Source: JAVXGM01 sp036657395 (lineage in GTDB: Bacteria; Bacillota; Clostridia; Peptostreptococcales; Anaerovoracaceae). From it: DNA of 64,000 nucleotides. The stretch is taken from the NCBI GenBank assembly GCA_036657395.1, contig JAVXGM010000005.1, forward strand, positions 62,001 through 126,000, in the 5' to 3' direction. Made by a program: the position numbers and the translations under genes. Positions 34,153 through 43,224 of this stretch are shown in pieces. The stretch's first letter is position 1. The number at the start of each line of letters is the position of its first letter. The notes under the pieces were generated by a model. That model was not told the origin of the DNA. It ran no database searches and was given only the letters and a program-made list of their open reading frames with translations.

Positions 34153-34818
34153 ATGGTACTCTATAAATATACAGATAGCACTAAGTCTGCCAACACTCCT
34201 ATGTCTAGCAGTTTATTTTCCCAAATACAAAAAGATATTCTTACGGGAAAACTTGTTCCTGGAGAACGTCTGGTTGAACAGGCTATTTGTGCACAATATA
34301 AAGTCAGCCGTACTCCTGTGCGTGAGGCTTTACGCCAGCTAGAAGCAGATGGCCTAATAGAAAACATTCTCAACCGAGGAGCCATTGTAATTGGTCTTTC
34401 TAAACAAGATTTCGATGATATGTTTGACCTTAGAAAGGCCTATGAAATCCAAGCGGTAAAATGGGCCATAGAGCGAATCACCGATGAAGAGATGGATGAG
34501 CTTGAGGAGACTTTTGAGTTTATGGAATTTTACACTATGAAAAAAGATGTGGACAAGATGTTAACCATTAATACCGGTTTTCACCAAATCATTTACAACG
34601 CATCCCACAATCGTATGTTAAGCCAGCTTCTTTCTTCCTACCAAACTTATTTAAAGTATAAACCTGGCGATGTCTATAATGATGAGGATTATCTTATCAC
34701 TGTTTTAGATGAACATCGTATGATCTTTAAGGCCTTTAAGGAAAAGGATTTGGAGGGTGGTGCTACAGCTATGGAGCTGCATATTTCAAACTCTAAGTCA
34801 CGAAGAAGTATATCATGA
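34153..34818 (+). CDS. GntR-family regulator, FCD (FadR) subfamily
   Basis: A 221-residue repressor-like protein. The N-terminal winged helix (about 20-85) has LVPGERLVEQAICAQYKVSRTPVREALRQLEADG. The helical FCD domain follows, with Asp, His and His residues (for example NTGFHQIIYNASHN and DEHRMIFKAF) placed to bind a metal that coordinates a carboxylate effector. It is encoded 11 bases after icd, so it probably senses citrate, isocitrate or a related acid and controls this operon. Regulatory sense is inferred. Confidence 0.92.
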   Translation: MVLYKYTDSTKSANTPMSSSLFSQIQKDILTGKLVPGERLVEQAICAQYKVSRTPVREALRQLEADGLIENILNRGAIVIGLSKQDFDDMFDLRKAYEIQAVKWAIERITDEEMDELEETFEFMEFYTMKKDVDKMLTINTGFHQIIYNASHNRMLSQLLSSYQTYLKYKPGDVYNDEDYLITVLDEHRMIFKAFKEKDLEGGATAMELHISNSKSRRSIS

Positions 34819-35270
34819 CAATTTTAGGGTTCACACTGACAGCTGCTGTTATTTGGCTTATTGCTGCAGCAATTTTAGCAATTATTGAAGCCTTAACCAC
34901 AGGACTTACAACTATTTGGTTTGCTGGAGGAGCTGTAGTGGCTGCTATTGGCGCCATGATTGGCACACCCATCCTAGCGCAGGTAGCTCTATTTCTTGTA
35001 GTTTCATTAGTGCTCCTCTACTTTACTCGGCCTATAGCTTTGAAAAAGATGAAACTGGGCAGTGAGAAAACTAATGTTGATGCTCTTATTGGGAAAGAAG
35101 CATTAATTATTACTAAGGTGGAACCATTTTCCACTGGCCAAGGTAAGATTAACGGGCTGATTTGGTCTGTTGTATCAAATGACCCCCACATGACAATAGA
35201 GGCTGGTACTCCAGTTGAAATTATTCGTATTGAAGGGGTTAAACTAATCGTTATTCCTATAAGTAAATAG
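34815..35270 (+). CDS. NfeD-family membrane protein
   Basis: A 151-residue short NfeD. Three hydrophobic helices occupy about 5-75 (LAIIEALTTGLTTIWFAGGA is typical), and a C-terminal OB-fold domain (about 90-150) contains VDALIGKEALIITKVEPFSTGQGKI. NfeD proteins accompany SPFH proteins in membrane-domain complexes. The start overlaps the gntR stop (ATGA), and the SPFH gene follows, so the pair may ride on the acn transcript. Confidence 0.9.
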   Translation: MTILGFTLTAAVIWLIAAAILAIIEALTTGLTTIWFAGGAVVAAIGAMIGTPILAQVALFLVVSLVLLYFTRPIALKKMKLGSEKTNVDALIGKEALIITKVEPFSTGQGKINGLIWSVVSNDPHMTIEAGTPVEIIRIEGVKLIVIPISK

Positions 35271-35301
35271 TATTAATTTACATCCAAAAGGGGGAGTAAA
35301 A

Positions 35302-36237
35302 ATGTCTGTACCAACAATCATTGGTTTGATTATTTTGGTGGTGATTATCATCGGATTAATTGCAACAAATATACGTATCGTACCTCAGGCTCATGCTTTT
35401 GTCATTGAACGACTAGGAGCTTTCCAAAAAACATGGCAGGTAGGCCTACATTTCAAGTTGCCATTAATTGATAAGGTATCAAAAAAAGTTTCCTTAAAGG
35501 AACATGTTATTGATTTTCCGCCTCAGCCGGTAATCACTAAGGACAATGTGACTATTGAAATTGACACAGTAGTTTATTTTCAAATTACTGATCCTAAGCT
35601 TTATGCCTACGGCGTTGAAGATCCAATGTCGGCAATTGAAAATTTAACTGCCACAACTCTTAGAAATATTATTGGTGAACTTGAGCTAGATGGCACTTTG
35701 ACTAGTAGAGAACACATTAACGGTAAAATTCGCTTAGTTCTAGATGAGGCTACTGATGCATGGGGAATCAAGATTAATCGAGTGGAAGTAAAGAATATTA
35801 ATCCACCTAAAGATATTCAGATCGCTATGGAAAAACAAATGCGAGCTGAGCGTGAACGTCGTGAGTCTATCCTTCGTGCAGAGGGAGAAAAAAGATCTGC
35901 TATTCTTATCGCCGAGGGGCAAAAGGAGTCTGTTATCTTAGAGGCAGAAGCATCTAAACAGGCTGCTATCAAAACCGCAGAAGGTGAATCTCAATCAATC
36001 GTAATGGTCCAGCAAGCTACTGCTGATGGACTTAAGATGCTTAGTGCGGCCAATCCTACTAGAGAGGTCTTGACTATTAAAAGCCTTGAGGCTTTCCAAA
36101 ATGCTGCAAACGGCCAAGCTACAAAGATTATTATCCCATCTGAAATCCAAGGGATTGTCGGCCTTGCCAGTTCTCTTACGGAAATCATGAAAGACCCTAT
36201 GACAAAATCTAAAGCAGAGATAAAATCTGAAGATTAA
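35302..36237 (+). CDS. SPFH/band 7 (stomatin-like) membrane protein
   Basis: A 311-residue stomatin/paraslipin-type protein: one N-terminal membrane helix (about 4-24), the band 7 domain starting IVPQAHAFVIERLGAFQ (about 27-185), then a long Ala/Glu-rich coiled coil (about 185-250) and a C-terminal segment (TKIIIPSEIQGIVGLASSL). Such proteins form large ring oligomers and scaffold membrane domains or membrane proteases. The NfeD protein encoded just upstream is its expected partner. A strong terminator ends the operon. Confidence 0.93.
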   Translation: MSVPTIIGLIILVVIIIGLIATNIRIVPQAHAFVIERLGAFQKTWQVGLHFKLPLIDKVSKKVSLKEHVIDFPPQPVITKDNVTIEIDTVVYFQITDPKLYAYGVEDPMSAIENLTATTLRNIIGELELDGTLTSREHINGKIRLVLDEATDAWGIKINRVEVKNINPPKDIQIAMEKQMRAERERRESILRAEGEKRSAILIAEGQKESVILEAEASKQAAIKTAEGESQSIVMVQQATADGLKMLSAANPTREVLTIKSLEAFQNAANGQATKIIIPSEIQGIVGLASSLTEIMKDPMTKSKAEIKSED

Positions 36238-36250
36238 TCCATATATGTTC

Positions 36251-36294
36251 AAAAGCAGCCTCATTTGATATTTCTATCAAATGAGGCTGCTTTT
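36251..36294. terminator. Bidirectional terminator between SPFH gene and clpB
   Basis: A perfect 20-bp inverted repeat (arms begin AAAAGCAGCC) with a 4-base TTTC loop. A-rich and T-rich ends allow termination in both directions, serving the convergent acn-SPFH and clpB transcripts. Confidence 0.92.
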
Positions 36295-36354
36295 TTATTT
36301 CTTATTTCACAGTTTTTCTTTATTAGTAAAAAAACAGAACTCTTAGGATATCAT

Positions 36355-38946
36355 CTATTCCACATGAAATGTTAGTTTTTGATTTTCTAGCCCAATCTCT
36401 ATATTATCTCCATTTTTTATGTCTCCTTTTATGATTTTTTCTGCAAGCTGAGTTTCAATATGCCTTTGAAGATATCGTTTTACAGGTCTAGCACCGTAAG
36501 CTGGAGAATATGCATCTCTTGCGATAAATGCGCTTGCCTCTCCTGTCAGTTTCAATGTCATTTCTCGATCTACCAGTCTCTTTTCAATATCCAACATGGA
36601 TAACTGGATAATTTTCCCGATCTGACTTTCAGTAAGTGGAGAAAATACAACAATGTCATCTACTCTGTTTAAAAATTCTGGCCTAAAGTATTTTTTCGTC
36701 TCATCTTCTACCTGCTTTTTGACCTGCTCATCTACAGTGCCATCTGACTTAATTCCATCGATTAAGTATTGACTGCCAATATTGGATGTCATAACTACAA
36801 TAGTGTTTTTAAAGTCTACAGTTCTCCCCTGATTGTCTGTTAAACGACCATCATCAAGAAGCTGGAGTAAAATGTTAAATACGTCTGGATGAGCCTTCTC
36901 AATTTCATCAAAAAGGATTACGCTGTAAGGCCTTCTTCGCACTGCTTCTGTTAATTGTCCACCTTCATCATATCCAACATATCCTGGAGGAGCCCCTACC
37001 AATCTTGATACGGAATGTTTCTCCATATATTCGGACATGTCTATTCGAATCATGTTTTTATCTGAATCAAAGAGTGATTCAGACAAGGCTTTTGCCAATT
37101 CAGTTTTTCCTACCCCTGTAGGTCCTAGGAATATAAAAGAACCTATGGGTCTTCTTTCATCTTTAAGCCCGGCTCTCGCTCTTAAAACAGCCTCTGCAAC
37201 CGACTTCACCCCTTCTTCCTGGCCAATAACTCTCTTGTGGAGAATCTCTGGCAACTTTAGGAGTTTTTCTTTTTCTGATTCTACAAGTTTGCTCACAGGA
37301 ATATTAGTCCAACCTGAAATCACTTCTGCAATTTCTTCTTCTGTAACCTCTTCTTTAAGCAACCTGTTTTCACCAGTAGCTACAGTCTGCTTTTGTTCCG
37401 CCACTAGCTTTTTTTCCAGCTCAGGCAATGAACCATATTTTAACTTGGCAAGTTTCTCAAGATCGTAATCCCTTTCGGCTTCTTCAATTTCTAACTTTAC
37501 ATCCTCGATTTGCTTCTTTGTAAGCTTAACCTCTGTAATGTCTTTTTTCTCGCTTTCCCATTGGGTTCTCATGCTAGTACTTTCCTCTTTAAGTTGAGAA
37601 AGTTCCTTATCCAAAGCTTCCATTCTTTTCTTAGAACTTTGATCTTTTTCTTTTCCTAAAGCCTGCTTTTCAATTTCAAGCTGCATGATTTTTCTAGAAA
37701 TGCTGTCAAGTTCTGTTGGCATACTATCAATCTCTGTACGAATTTTCGATGCCGCCTCGTCCATTAAGTCTATGGCCTTGTCTGGCAAAAATCTATCAGC
37801 AATATATCTGTCTGACAATGTTGCACAGGCAATCAACGCTCCGTCTGTAATCCTTACACCGTGATGAATTTCAAACCTTTCCTTAAGGCCTCTAAGAATG
37901 GAAACTGTATCTTCCACAGTAGGCTGATCCACTAAAACTCTCTGAAATCTACGTTCAAGAGCCGCATCTTTTTCAATATACTTACGGTATTCATCTAATG
38001 TTGTGGCTCCTATACAGTGAAGCTCTCCTCTGGCAAGTTTAGGCTTGAGCAGATTCCCTGCATCCATAGCCCCTTCCGTCTTTCCAGCCCCAACGATGTT
38101 GTGTATTTCATCAATAAATAGGATAATTCTTCCCTCTGATTTTTCGATTTCATTTAGAACTGCTTTTAGCCGTTCTTCAAATTCACCTCTGTATTTTGCC
38201 CCTGCAATGAGTGATCCCATGTCTAAGGCGTAGACAGTCTTGTCTTTTAGACCCTCAGGAACATCTCCCTTAAGAATTCTCTGGACCAGGCCTTCTACAA
38301 CGGCAGTTTTGCCTACTCCTGGTTCTCCAATAAGCACAGGATTGTTCTTTGTTCTTCTAGATAATATCTGGATTGCGTGTCTAATTTCACTATCACGGCC
38401 GATAACCGGATCAAGTTTTCCGTCTCTGGCCATTTCCACAAGATCCGTTCCGTATTTATTAAGGGCATCGTAATTATCTTCCGGATTTTGATTGGTAACC
38501 CGCTGATTGCCTCGCACCTTGGTCAAGGCTTCCATAAATTTATTTTTATCTATGCCATATTGTTTAAATATAGTCGTTGATGGAGTTTTCTTTTCTTCTA
38601 AAAGAGCCAAGTAGAGATGCTCTACGCTAACATATTCGTCTTTAAACTCTCCCGCAATCTTCTCTGCTCTTATAAATATCTGTTGCAGTCTTCTAGTCGA
38701 ATATATATTGTTGCCGGATCCTGTCACCTTAGGCAATTTTTTCATTTCACCCTCTAGCTGTACTACTATGTTCCCTGTATTAATTGCCATAAATTTTAGC
38801 AGTTTAGGAATAAGTCCATCCTGCTGCCGCATCAATGCCAAGTGAAGATGTTCTCCATCTACTTGTTGATGACCTTCCTCAATGGCCAGATTTTGACAAT
38901 CTAAAATAATCCCCTGTGCATTTTCCGTATATTTGTCTAAGTTCAT
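36355..38946 (-). CDS. clpB: ClpB protein disaggregase
   Basis: Hexameric Hsp100 that with DnaK extracts polypeptides from aggregates. The 863 residues have the Clp N-domain (1-145), AAA1 with Walker A GEPGVGKT at 207-214, the coiled-coil middle domain (about 405-525) that docks DnaK and distinguishes ClpB from ClpA/ClpC, and AAA2 with GPTGVGKT at 608-615 and pore loop GYVGYDEGG. No ClpP-binding loop is expected. A perfect CIRCE element about 85 bases upstream predicts HrcA repression. Confidence 0.97.
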   Translation of the reverse strand: MNLDKYTENAQGIILDCQNLAIEEGHQQVDGEHLHLALMRQQDGLIPKLLKFMAINTGNIVVQLEGEMKKLPKVTGSGNNIYSTRRLQQIFIRAEKIAGEFKDEYVSVEHLYLALLEEKKTPSTTIFKQYGIDKNKFMEALTKVRGNQRVTNQNPEDNYDALNKYGTDLVEMARDGKLDPVIGRDSEIRHAIQILSRRTKNNPVLIGEPGVGKTAVVEGLVQRILKGDVPEGLKDKTVYALDMGSLIAGAKYRGEFEERLKAVLNEIEKSEGRIILFIDEIHNIVGAGKTEGAMDAGNLLKPKLARGELHCIGATTLDEYRKYIEKDAALERRFQRVLVDQPTVEDTVSILRGLKERFEIHHGVRITDGALIACATLSDRYIADRFLPDKAIDLMDEAASKIRTEIDSMPTELDSISRKIMQLEIEKQALGKEKDQSSKKRMEALDKELSQLKEESTSMRTQWESEKKDITEVKLTKKQIEDVKLEIEEAERDYDLEKLAKLKYGSLPELEKKLVAEQKQTVATGENRLLKEEVTEEEIAEVISGWTNIPVSKLVESEKEKLLKLPEILHKRVIGQEEGVKSVAEAVLRARAGLKDERRPIGSFIFLGPTGVGKTELAKALSESLFDSDKNMIRIDMSEYMEKHSVSRLVGAPPGYVGYDEGGQLTEAVRRRPYSVILFDEIEKAHPDVFNILLQLLDDGRLTDNQGRTVDFKNTIVVMTSNIGSQYLIDGIKSDGTVDEQVKKQVEDETKKYFRPEFLNRVDDIVVFSPLTESQIGKIIQLSMLDIEKRLVDREMTLKLTGEASAFIARDAYSPAYGARPVKRYLQRHIETQLAEKIIKGDIKNGDNIEIGLENQKLTFHVE

Positions 38947-39030
38947 AATTCACCTCCCCTACCTAATCTTAGGTAGTTTTTTCTTTATGATACTATTTTA
39001 TACCGTAACTCACAAAAAGTAAACACTTTT

Positions 39031-39057
39031 TTAGCACTCACCTTGATAGAGTGCTAA
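39031..39057 (-). promoter_or_regulatory. CIRCE operator (HrcA binding site) of clpB
   Basis: TTAGCACTC, nine spacer bases, GAGTGCTAA: all 18 arm positions match the CIRCE consensus. It lies 85 bases upstream of the clpB start. Promoter-like sequence TGTTTA-N17-TATAAA follows on the minus strand (about 39026 to 38998). Confidence 0.95.
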
Positions 39058-39162
39058 CAGAATTGCATTATTTTACTAATTTGTTATTGCTATCTTTAGT
39101 ATAAAGTTCTAATGTCACGTCTTGATTACACGGGAGGTGATTTTAAAATTTTCCCAATAAAA

Positions 39163-39192
39163 AACCACCAGCGTAGTAAAAAACTGGTGGTT
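39163..39192 (-). terminator. Terminator of the ribosomal protein supercluster
   Basis: A 9-bp stem (AACCACCAG / CTGGTGGTT) with a 12-base loop and six T residues on the minus strand, eight bases past the rplQ stop. Confidence 0.85.
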
Positions 39193-39200
39193 CTCTTAAG

Positions 39201-39542
39201 CTATACTAATTCTAAAAAGACTACTTCAGCGCAATCGCCCTGTCTTGGTCCTAATTTCAATATTCTAGTATAGCCGCCATTTCTCTCTGCATATTGAGGT
39301 GCAATGACATCAAACAATTTTGTCACAACATCCTCATCATAAACGTATGCAAGTACTTGTCTTCTCGCATGAAGATCCCCACGCTTTGCAAGCGTAACTA
39401 ATTTTTCTGCCTGTCTTCTGGTTTCCTTCGCTCTGTGCTCAGTAGTAGAGATTCGTCCTTCTCTAAATAGATCTGTAACGAGATTTCTCAGCATTGCTTT
39501 TCTATGAGCAGTAGGTCTGCCTAGTTTTCTGTATCCTGGCAT
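39201..39542 (-). CDS. rplQ: 50S ribosomal protein L17
   Basis: L17 of 113 residues, in the compact bacterial form: GYRKLGRPTAHRKAMLRNLVTDL at the N-terminus, RISTTEHRAKETRRQAEKLVTLAKRG, and the end NGGYTRILKLGPRQGDCAEVVFLELV. It contacts 23S rRNA at the exit-tunnel side. It is the last gene of the alpha operon, 18 bases after rpoA, and is followed by a terminator; the ecfA/ecfT genes often found downstream are absent. Confidence 0.98.
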   Translation of the reverse strand: MPGYRKLGRPTAHRKAMLRNLVTDLFREGRISTTEHRAKETRRQAEKLVTLAKRGDLHARRQVLAYVYDEDVVTKLFDVIAPQYAERNGGYTRILKLGPRQGDCAEVVFLELV

Positions 39543-39560
39543 CGCTAAATCCTCCTATCA

Positions 39561-40508
39561 TTATTCATCGCTTTGTCTTAATCCAAGACCTAGCTCTTCG
39601 AGTTTGTGTTTTACTTCGTCTAGAGATTTCTTACCAAGGTTTCTAACTTTCATCATATCATCTTCTGAACGATGTGTAAGTTCTTCCACCGTATTAATAG
39701 CTGCTCTCTTTAAGCAGTTAAATGAACGAACCGAAAGTTCAAGTTCCTCAATTGTCATCTCCAATGCTTTTTCTTTCTGATCTTCTTCTTTTTCAACCAT
39801 GATCTCCAAGGTATCCGTAGCATCAGTAAGCTCAATAAACAGGTTTAAATGCTCCTGCATAATCTTCGCCCCAATGGAAACGCTTTCCCCTGGCGTGATT
39901 GAACCGTCAGTCCAAATCTCCAAAATCAGCTTATCATAGTCTGTTACCTGACCAACTCTTGTGTTCTCAACAGTAAAGTTAACTTTCCTTACTGGAGTGA
40001 AAATGGAATCAGTGGGAATAACCGCAATGGGTGTAGTCTCAGTTTTGTTCTGATCAGCAGAAACATATCCTCTGCCTTTTGACAAATTGATTTCCATAAC
40101 TAAAGTGGCATTCTCTTCCAAAGTCGCAATATGCAAATCTGGATTAAAAAGCTCCATGTCCATGTCGCCGATAATATCAGCAGCAGTGACTTCTTTTGGC
40201 CCAATAGCATTAATCAGGACTTTCTTTGGACTTTCTCCATTTAACTTAACCGCTAATTTTTTCAAGTTCAAAATTATTTCTGTAACATCTTCTTTAACCC
40301 CTGGAACCGTTGAAAACTCATGGAGTATTCCATCAATTTTTATAGAAGTAACGGCAACTCCAGGAAGTGAGCTAAGCAAAATTCTTCGCAAGCTATTACC
40401 TAATGTAGTACCATAACCTCTTTCCAAAGGCTCTACTACGAATTTACCGTAATTTTCGTCTTCGGTTGAAAATATACATTCAATTGTTGGTTTTTCGATT
40501 TCTATCAC
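39561..40508 (-). CDS. rpoA: RNA polymerase alpha subunit
   Basis: The 315-residue alpha subunit nucleates RNA polymerase assembly and contacts UP elements. N-terminal domain: VEPLERGYGTTLGNSLRRILLSSLPG (dimer interface). C-terminal domain after a short linker: LELSVRSFNCLKRAAINTVEELT and RNLGKKSLDEVKHKLEELGL with helix-hairpin-helix folds. Length is normal for Firmicutes. It lies 52 bases after rpsD, the usual alpha-operon order. Confidence 0.98.
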   Translation of the reverse strand: MIEIEKPTIECIFSTEDENYGKFVVEPLERGYGTTLGNSLRRILLSSLPGVAVTSIKIDGILHEFSTVPGVKEDVTEIILNLKKLAVKLNGESPKKVLINAIGPKEVTAADIIGDMDMELFNPDLHIATLEENATLVMEINLSKGRGYVSADQNKTETTPIAVIPTDSIFTPVRKVNFTVENTRVGQVTDYDKLILEIWTDGSITPGESVSIGAKIMQEHLNLFIELTDATDTLEIMVEKEEDQKEKALEMTIEELELSVRSFNCLKRAAINTVEELTHRSEDDMMKVRNLGKKSLDEVKHKLEELGLGLRQSDE

Positions 40509-40560
40509 TCAAAAACCCTCCTTTTCATTCCAAATCAATAATAACTATTAAGTTATAATA

Positions 40561-41181
40561 TTACTTGGAATACAACTCGACGATTAGATGTTCTGCAACT
40601 GGAGTGTCAATATCATCTCTAGTCGGCGTAGCAACAACTGCCCCTTCCAGCTTGTCAACATTTACTGTCATCCATGATGGTACAGTAATTGACATATCTT
40701 TAATCTCCTTAAATTTAGGAGAACTTGTGCTCTTTTCCTTAACCTTAATGGTATCTCCTGGTTTCATTTCATAAGATGGAATATCTACCTTCTTATCATT
40801 GATTAGGAAGTGACCATGGTTTACAAGTTGTCTTGCTTCTTTTCTTGATGAAGCAAAACCAAGTCGGAAAATCACGTTGTCTAATCTTGTTTCTAACAAA
40901 ATTAATAGGTTTTCACCTGTGATTCCCTTTCTTCTTGCAGCTTTGTCAAATAGGTTTCTAAACTGAGTTTCTTGAACCCCGTAAAACCGCTTTGTCTTTT
41001 GCTTTTCTCTCAACTGAATCCCATACTCAGAAACTTTCTTTCTTCCCTGACCATGTTGTCCAGGAGGAAAGTTTCTCTTTTCGATTGCGCATTTTGGGCT
41101 ATAGCATCTCTCGCCTTTTAAGAATAGCTTTTGGCCTTCTCTTCTGCATAGTCTGCAGTTAGCATCTGTATATCTTGACAT
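40561..41181 (-). CDS. rpsD: 30S ribosomal protein S4
   Basis: S4 of 206 residues, a primary 16S-binding protein and in many bacteria a translational repressor of the alpha operon. The N-terminus retains a zinc-type cysteine cluster (CRLCRREG and CYSPKCAIEKR, i.e. CxxC and CxxxxxC-like pairs). The S4 RNA-binding domain contains RLDNVIFRLGFASSRKEARQLVNHGH. Cysteine-bearing S4 (C+) is one of two forms that Firmicutes may carry under zinc control. Confidence 0.98.
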   Translation of the reverse strand: MSRYTDANCRLCRREGQKLFLKGERCYSPKCAIEKRNFPPGQHGQGRKKVSEYGIQLREKQKTKRFYGVQETQFRNLFDKAARRKGITGENLLILLETRLDNVIFRLGFASSRKEARQLVNHGHFLINDKKVDIPSYEMKPGDTIKVKEKSTSSPKFKEIKDMSITVPSWMTVNVDKLEGAVVATPTRDDIDTPVAEHLIVELYSK

Positions 41182-41202
41182 TCTAATTTACTCCTCCCTT
41201 CA

Positions 41203-41601
41203 TTAGACTCTTCTTCTCTTCGGTGGTCTGCATCCATTATGTGGTATTGGTGTGATATCTTTAATCAAAGTGATTTCAAGACCTGCACTCTGAAGCGCTC
41301 TAATTGCTGCTTCTCTACCGGATCCAGGACCCTTTACGTAAACTTCTACTGTTTTAAGACCGTGTTCCATTGCACCCTTAGCCGCTTCTTCTGCCGCCAT
41401 TTGTGCTGCAAACGGTGTAGACTTCTTGGAGCCCTTAAAACCTAATGATCCAGCACTGGACCATGATAATGCATTTCCACTTAAATCTGTAAGAGTAACA
41501 AGTGTATTGTTAAAGGTAGACTGGATATGTGCCTGGCCTTTTTCAATATTCTTACGTTCTCTTCTCTTTTTTCTTACTGTTTTCTTCACAGCTTTTGCCA
41601 T
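41203..41601 (-). CDS. rpsK: 30S ribosomal protein S11
   Basis: S11 of 132 residues on the platform of the small subunit. Diagnostic segments: GQAHIQSTFNNTLVTLTDLSGN, GFKGSKKSTPFAAQMAAEEAA, VYVKGPGSGREAAIRALQ and the C-terminal PHNGCRPPKRRRV. It is 14 bases after rpsM. Confidence 0.98.
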   Translation of the reverse strand: MAKAVKKTVRKKRRERKNIEKGQAHIQSTFNNTLVTLTDLSGNALSWSSAGSLGFKGSKKSTPFAAQMAAEEAAKGAMEHGLKTVEVYVKGPGSGREAAIRALQSAGLEITLIKDITPIPHNGCRPPKRRRV

Positions 41602-41615
41602 TTTACTCTACCTCC

Positions 41616-41984
41616 TTACTTCTTTTTTCTTCCTACAGTCTTTTTAGACCCTTTACGAGTTCTAGCGTTTGTCTTTGTTTTCTGGCCTCTTACAGGGAGA
41701 CCTCTTCTATGTCTAATTCCTCTGTAGCAACCAATCTCCATAAGTCTCTTTATGTTTAAAGAAACATCTCTTCGAAGATCACCTTCTACTTCATATTCTT
41801 GTTCAATAATCTTTCTTATTGCACCTGCTTCTTCTTCTGACAAGTCCTTAACTCTAACGTCAGGACTGATACCAGCCTTGGTTAAAATCGCAAGAGCTGT
41901 TGGTCGTCCGATTCCGTAGATGTAAGTCAAACCAATTTCTACTCTTTTTTCTCTTGGTAAATCGACACCGGCTATACGAGCCAT
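41616..41984 (-). CDS. rpsM: 30S ribosomal protein S13
   Basis: S13 of 122 residues, forming bridges to the large subunit. MARIAGVDLPREKRVEIGLTYIYGIG is the standard N-terminus; the basic tail RGLPVRGQKTKTNARTRKG binds tRNA and 16S rRNA. ATG 41984 follows AAGGAGGG; a longer frame to 42023 lacks support. It lies 118 bases after rpmJ, which is a larger gap than elsewhere in the cluster. Confidence 0.98.
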   Translation of the reverse strand: MARIAGVDLPREKRVEIGLTYIYGIGRPTALAILTKAGISPDVRVKDLSEEEAGAIRKIIEQEYEVEGDLRRDVSLNIKRLMEIGCYRGIRHRRGLPVRGQKTKTNARTRKGSKKTVGRKKK

Positions 41985-42102
41985 ATTTCCCTCCTTTTCC
42001 CATCTTCCGTCACGTATCCTCAAAGGGTCGTAATATAAACGGGATGTTCTTTTGCGTCATGCAAATAGTAATAACGATATTCTCACCGATTATTCGGTGC
42101 TT

Positions 42103-42216
42103 TTAACCTTGTCTCTGCTTATGCTTAGGATTTTCACAGATAACCATTACTTTTCCTTTTCGCTTAATAACTTTACATTTTTCGCAGATAGGTTTTACTG
42201 AAGCTCTGACTTTCAT
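42103..42216 (-). CDS. rpmJ: 50S ribosomal protein L36 (zinc form)
   Basis: A 37-residue L36: begins MKVRASVKPICEKCKVIKR and ends ICENPKHKQRQG. The zinc ligands CxxC, a third Cys and His (CENPKH) are all present, so this is the C+ form. It has an AGGAGG-like box before the ATG and sits between infA and rpsM, its standard place. Confidence 0.97.
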   Translation of the reverse strand: MKVRASVKPICEKCKVIKRKGKVMVICENPKHKQRQG

Positions 42217-42233
42217 TTAAAAAACCTCCTCTA

Positions 42234-42458
42234 TCATTTACCTTTACCTCTCCATGTGATTCTTCCTCTTGTAAGGTCATAAGGGGAAAGTTCCACTTTA
42301 ACCTTGTCGCCTGGAAGAATTCTTATGAAGTTCATTCTGATCTTTCCTGAAACGTGTGCAAGCACTTCGTGTCCAGATTCCAGCTTTACAACAAACATTG
42401 CATTTGGCTGCGCATCTACAACTGTACCCTCTGCTTCAATGACGTCTTTTTTCGCCAT
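42234..42458 (-). CDS. infA: Translation initiation factor IF-1
   Basis: IF-1 of 74 residues, an OB-fold protein that blocks the ribosomal A site during initiation. Begins MAKKDVIEAEGTVVDAQPN and contains FVVKLESGHEVLAHVSGKIRMNFIRILPGD. The start at 42458 is chosen because AGAGGTG is seven bases away; an ATG six bases upstream abuts that box. It follows map directly; the KOW-domain gene often found between them in Clostridia is missing. Confidence 0.97.
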   Translation of the reverse strand: MAKKDVIEAEGTVVDAQPNAMFVVKLESGHEVLAHVSGKIRMNFIRILPGDKVKVELSPYDLTRGRITWRGKGK

Positions 42459-42476
42459 AATCATACACCTCTCTTT

Positions 42477-43223
42477 TTACAATGTAAGCAATTCCGGCTC
42501 ACCATTGGTGATAACAACAGTATTTTCATAATGAGCGGATAATTTTCCATCTAAGGTAACTACCGTCCAATCATCTAAAAGTGTCTCCACTTCGTAGGTT
42601 CCTTGGTTAATCATAGGTTCAATAGCAAACACCATTCCTTTTGCAATTCTTGGTCCTCTGCCCGCTTTCCCATAATTAGGAATCTGGGGTTCCTCGTGCA
42701 TATCTCTGCCGACGCCATGGCCAACAAAGTCTCTAATCACGCCATACCCTGCTTCTTCTGCTCTCAATTGTACTGCATGTGAGATGTCAGATATTCGAAA
42801 TCCCACCTTACAATATTCAAGTCCTGCAAAGAAACTTTCCCTTGTGACATCAATAAGTTTTTGCGCTTCTTCGCTAATCTTCCCTACTGGGTAAGTTCGC
42901 GCTGCATCACTTACGTATCCTTTGTGTGTAGCACCTACATCTACACTAACGATGTCGCCCTCCTTTAGTCTCCGCTCCTTAGATGGGATACCATGGACAA
43001 CTTCATCATTAATTGACACACAGGCACTTCCAGGAAAACCGCCATATCCTTTAAAGGATGGGATCATCTTATGGGCTAAAATGGTTTTTTCTACAAACTG
43101 GTCAACATCCATAGTAGATATCCCTGGTTTAATAAAATCTTCCAAAGCCTTTAAAATATGTCCTGTTACTTTTCCTGATTCTCGCATTATGTCTATTTCT
43201 TGTTCTGATTTGATGATGATCAT
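42477..43223 (-). CDS. map: Methionine aminopeptidase, type I
   Basis: Removes initiator methionine from nascent proteins. A 248-residue pita-bread enzyme with metal ligands D in SVDVGATHKGYVSDAART, H in GHGVGRDMHEEPQIPNYG and E in FAIEPM plus the final E of HYENTVVI. It has no N-terminal zinc-finger extension (type Ia). ATG 43223 has AGGTG six bases upstream; the in-frame GTG at 43232 overlaps adk and is not favoured. Confidence 0.96.
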   Translation of the reverse strand: MIIIKSEQEIDIMRESGKVTGHILKALEDFIKPGISTMDVDQFVEKTILAHKMIPSFKGYGGFPGSACVSINDEVVHGIPSKERRLKEGDIVSVDVGATHKGYVSDAARTYPVGKISEEAQKLIDVTRESFFAGLEYCKVGFRISDISHAVQLRAEEAGYGVIRDFVGHGVGRDMHEEPQIPNYGKAGRGPRIAKGMVFAIEPMINQGTYEVETLLDDWTVVTLDGKLSAHYENTVVITNGEPELLTL

Positions 43224-43224
43224 A

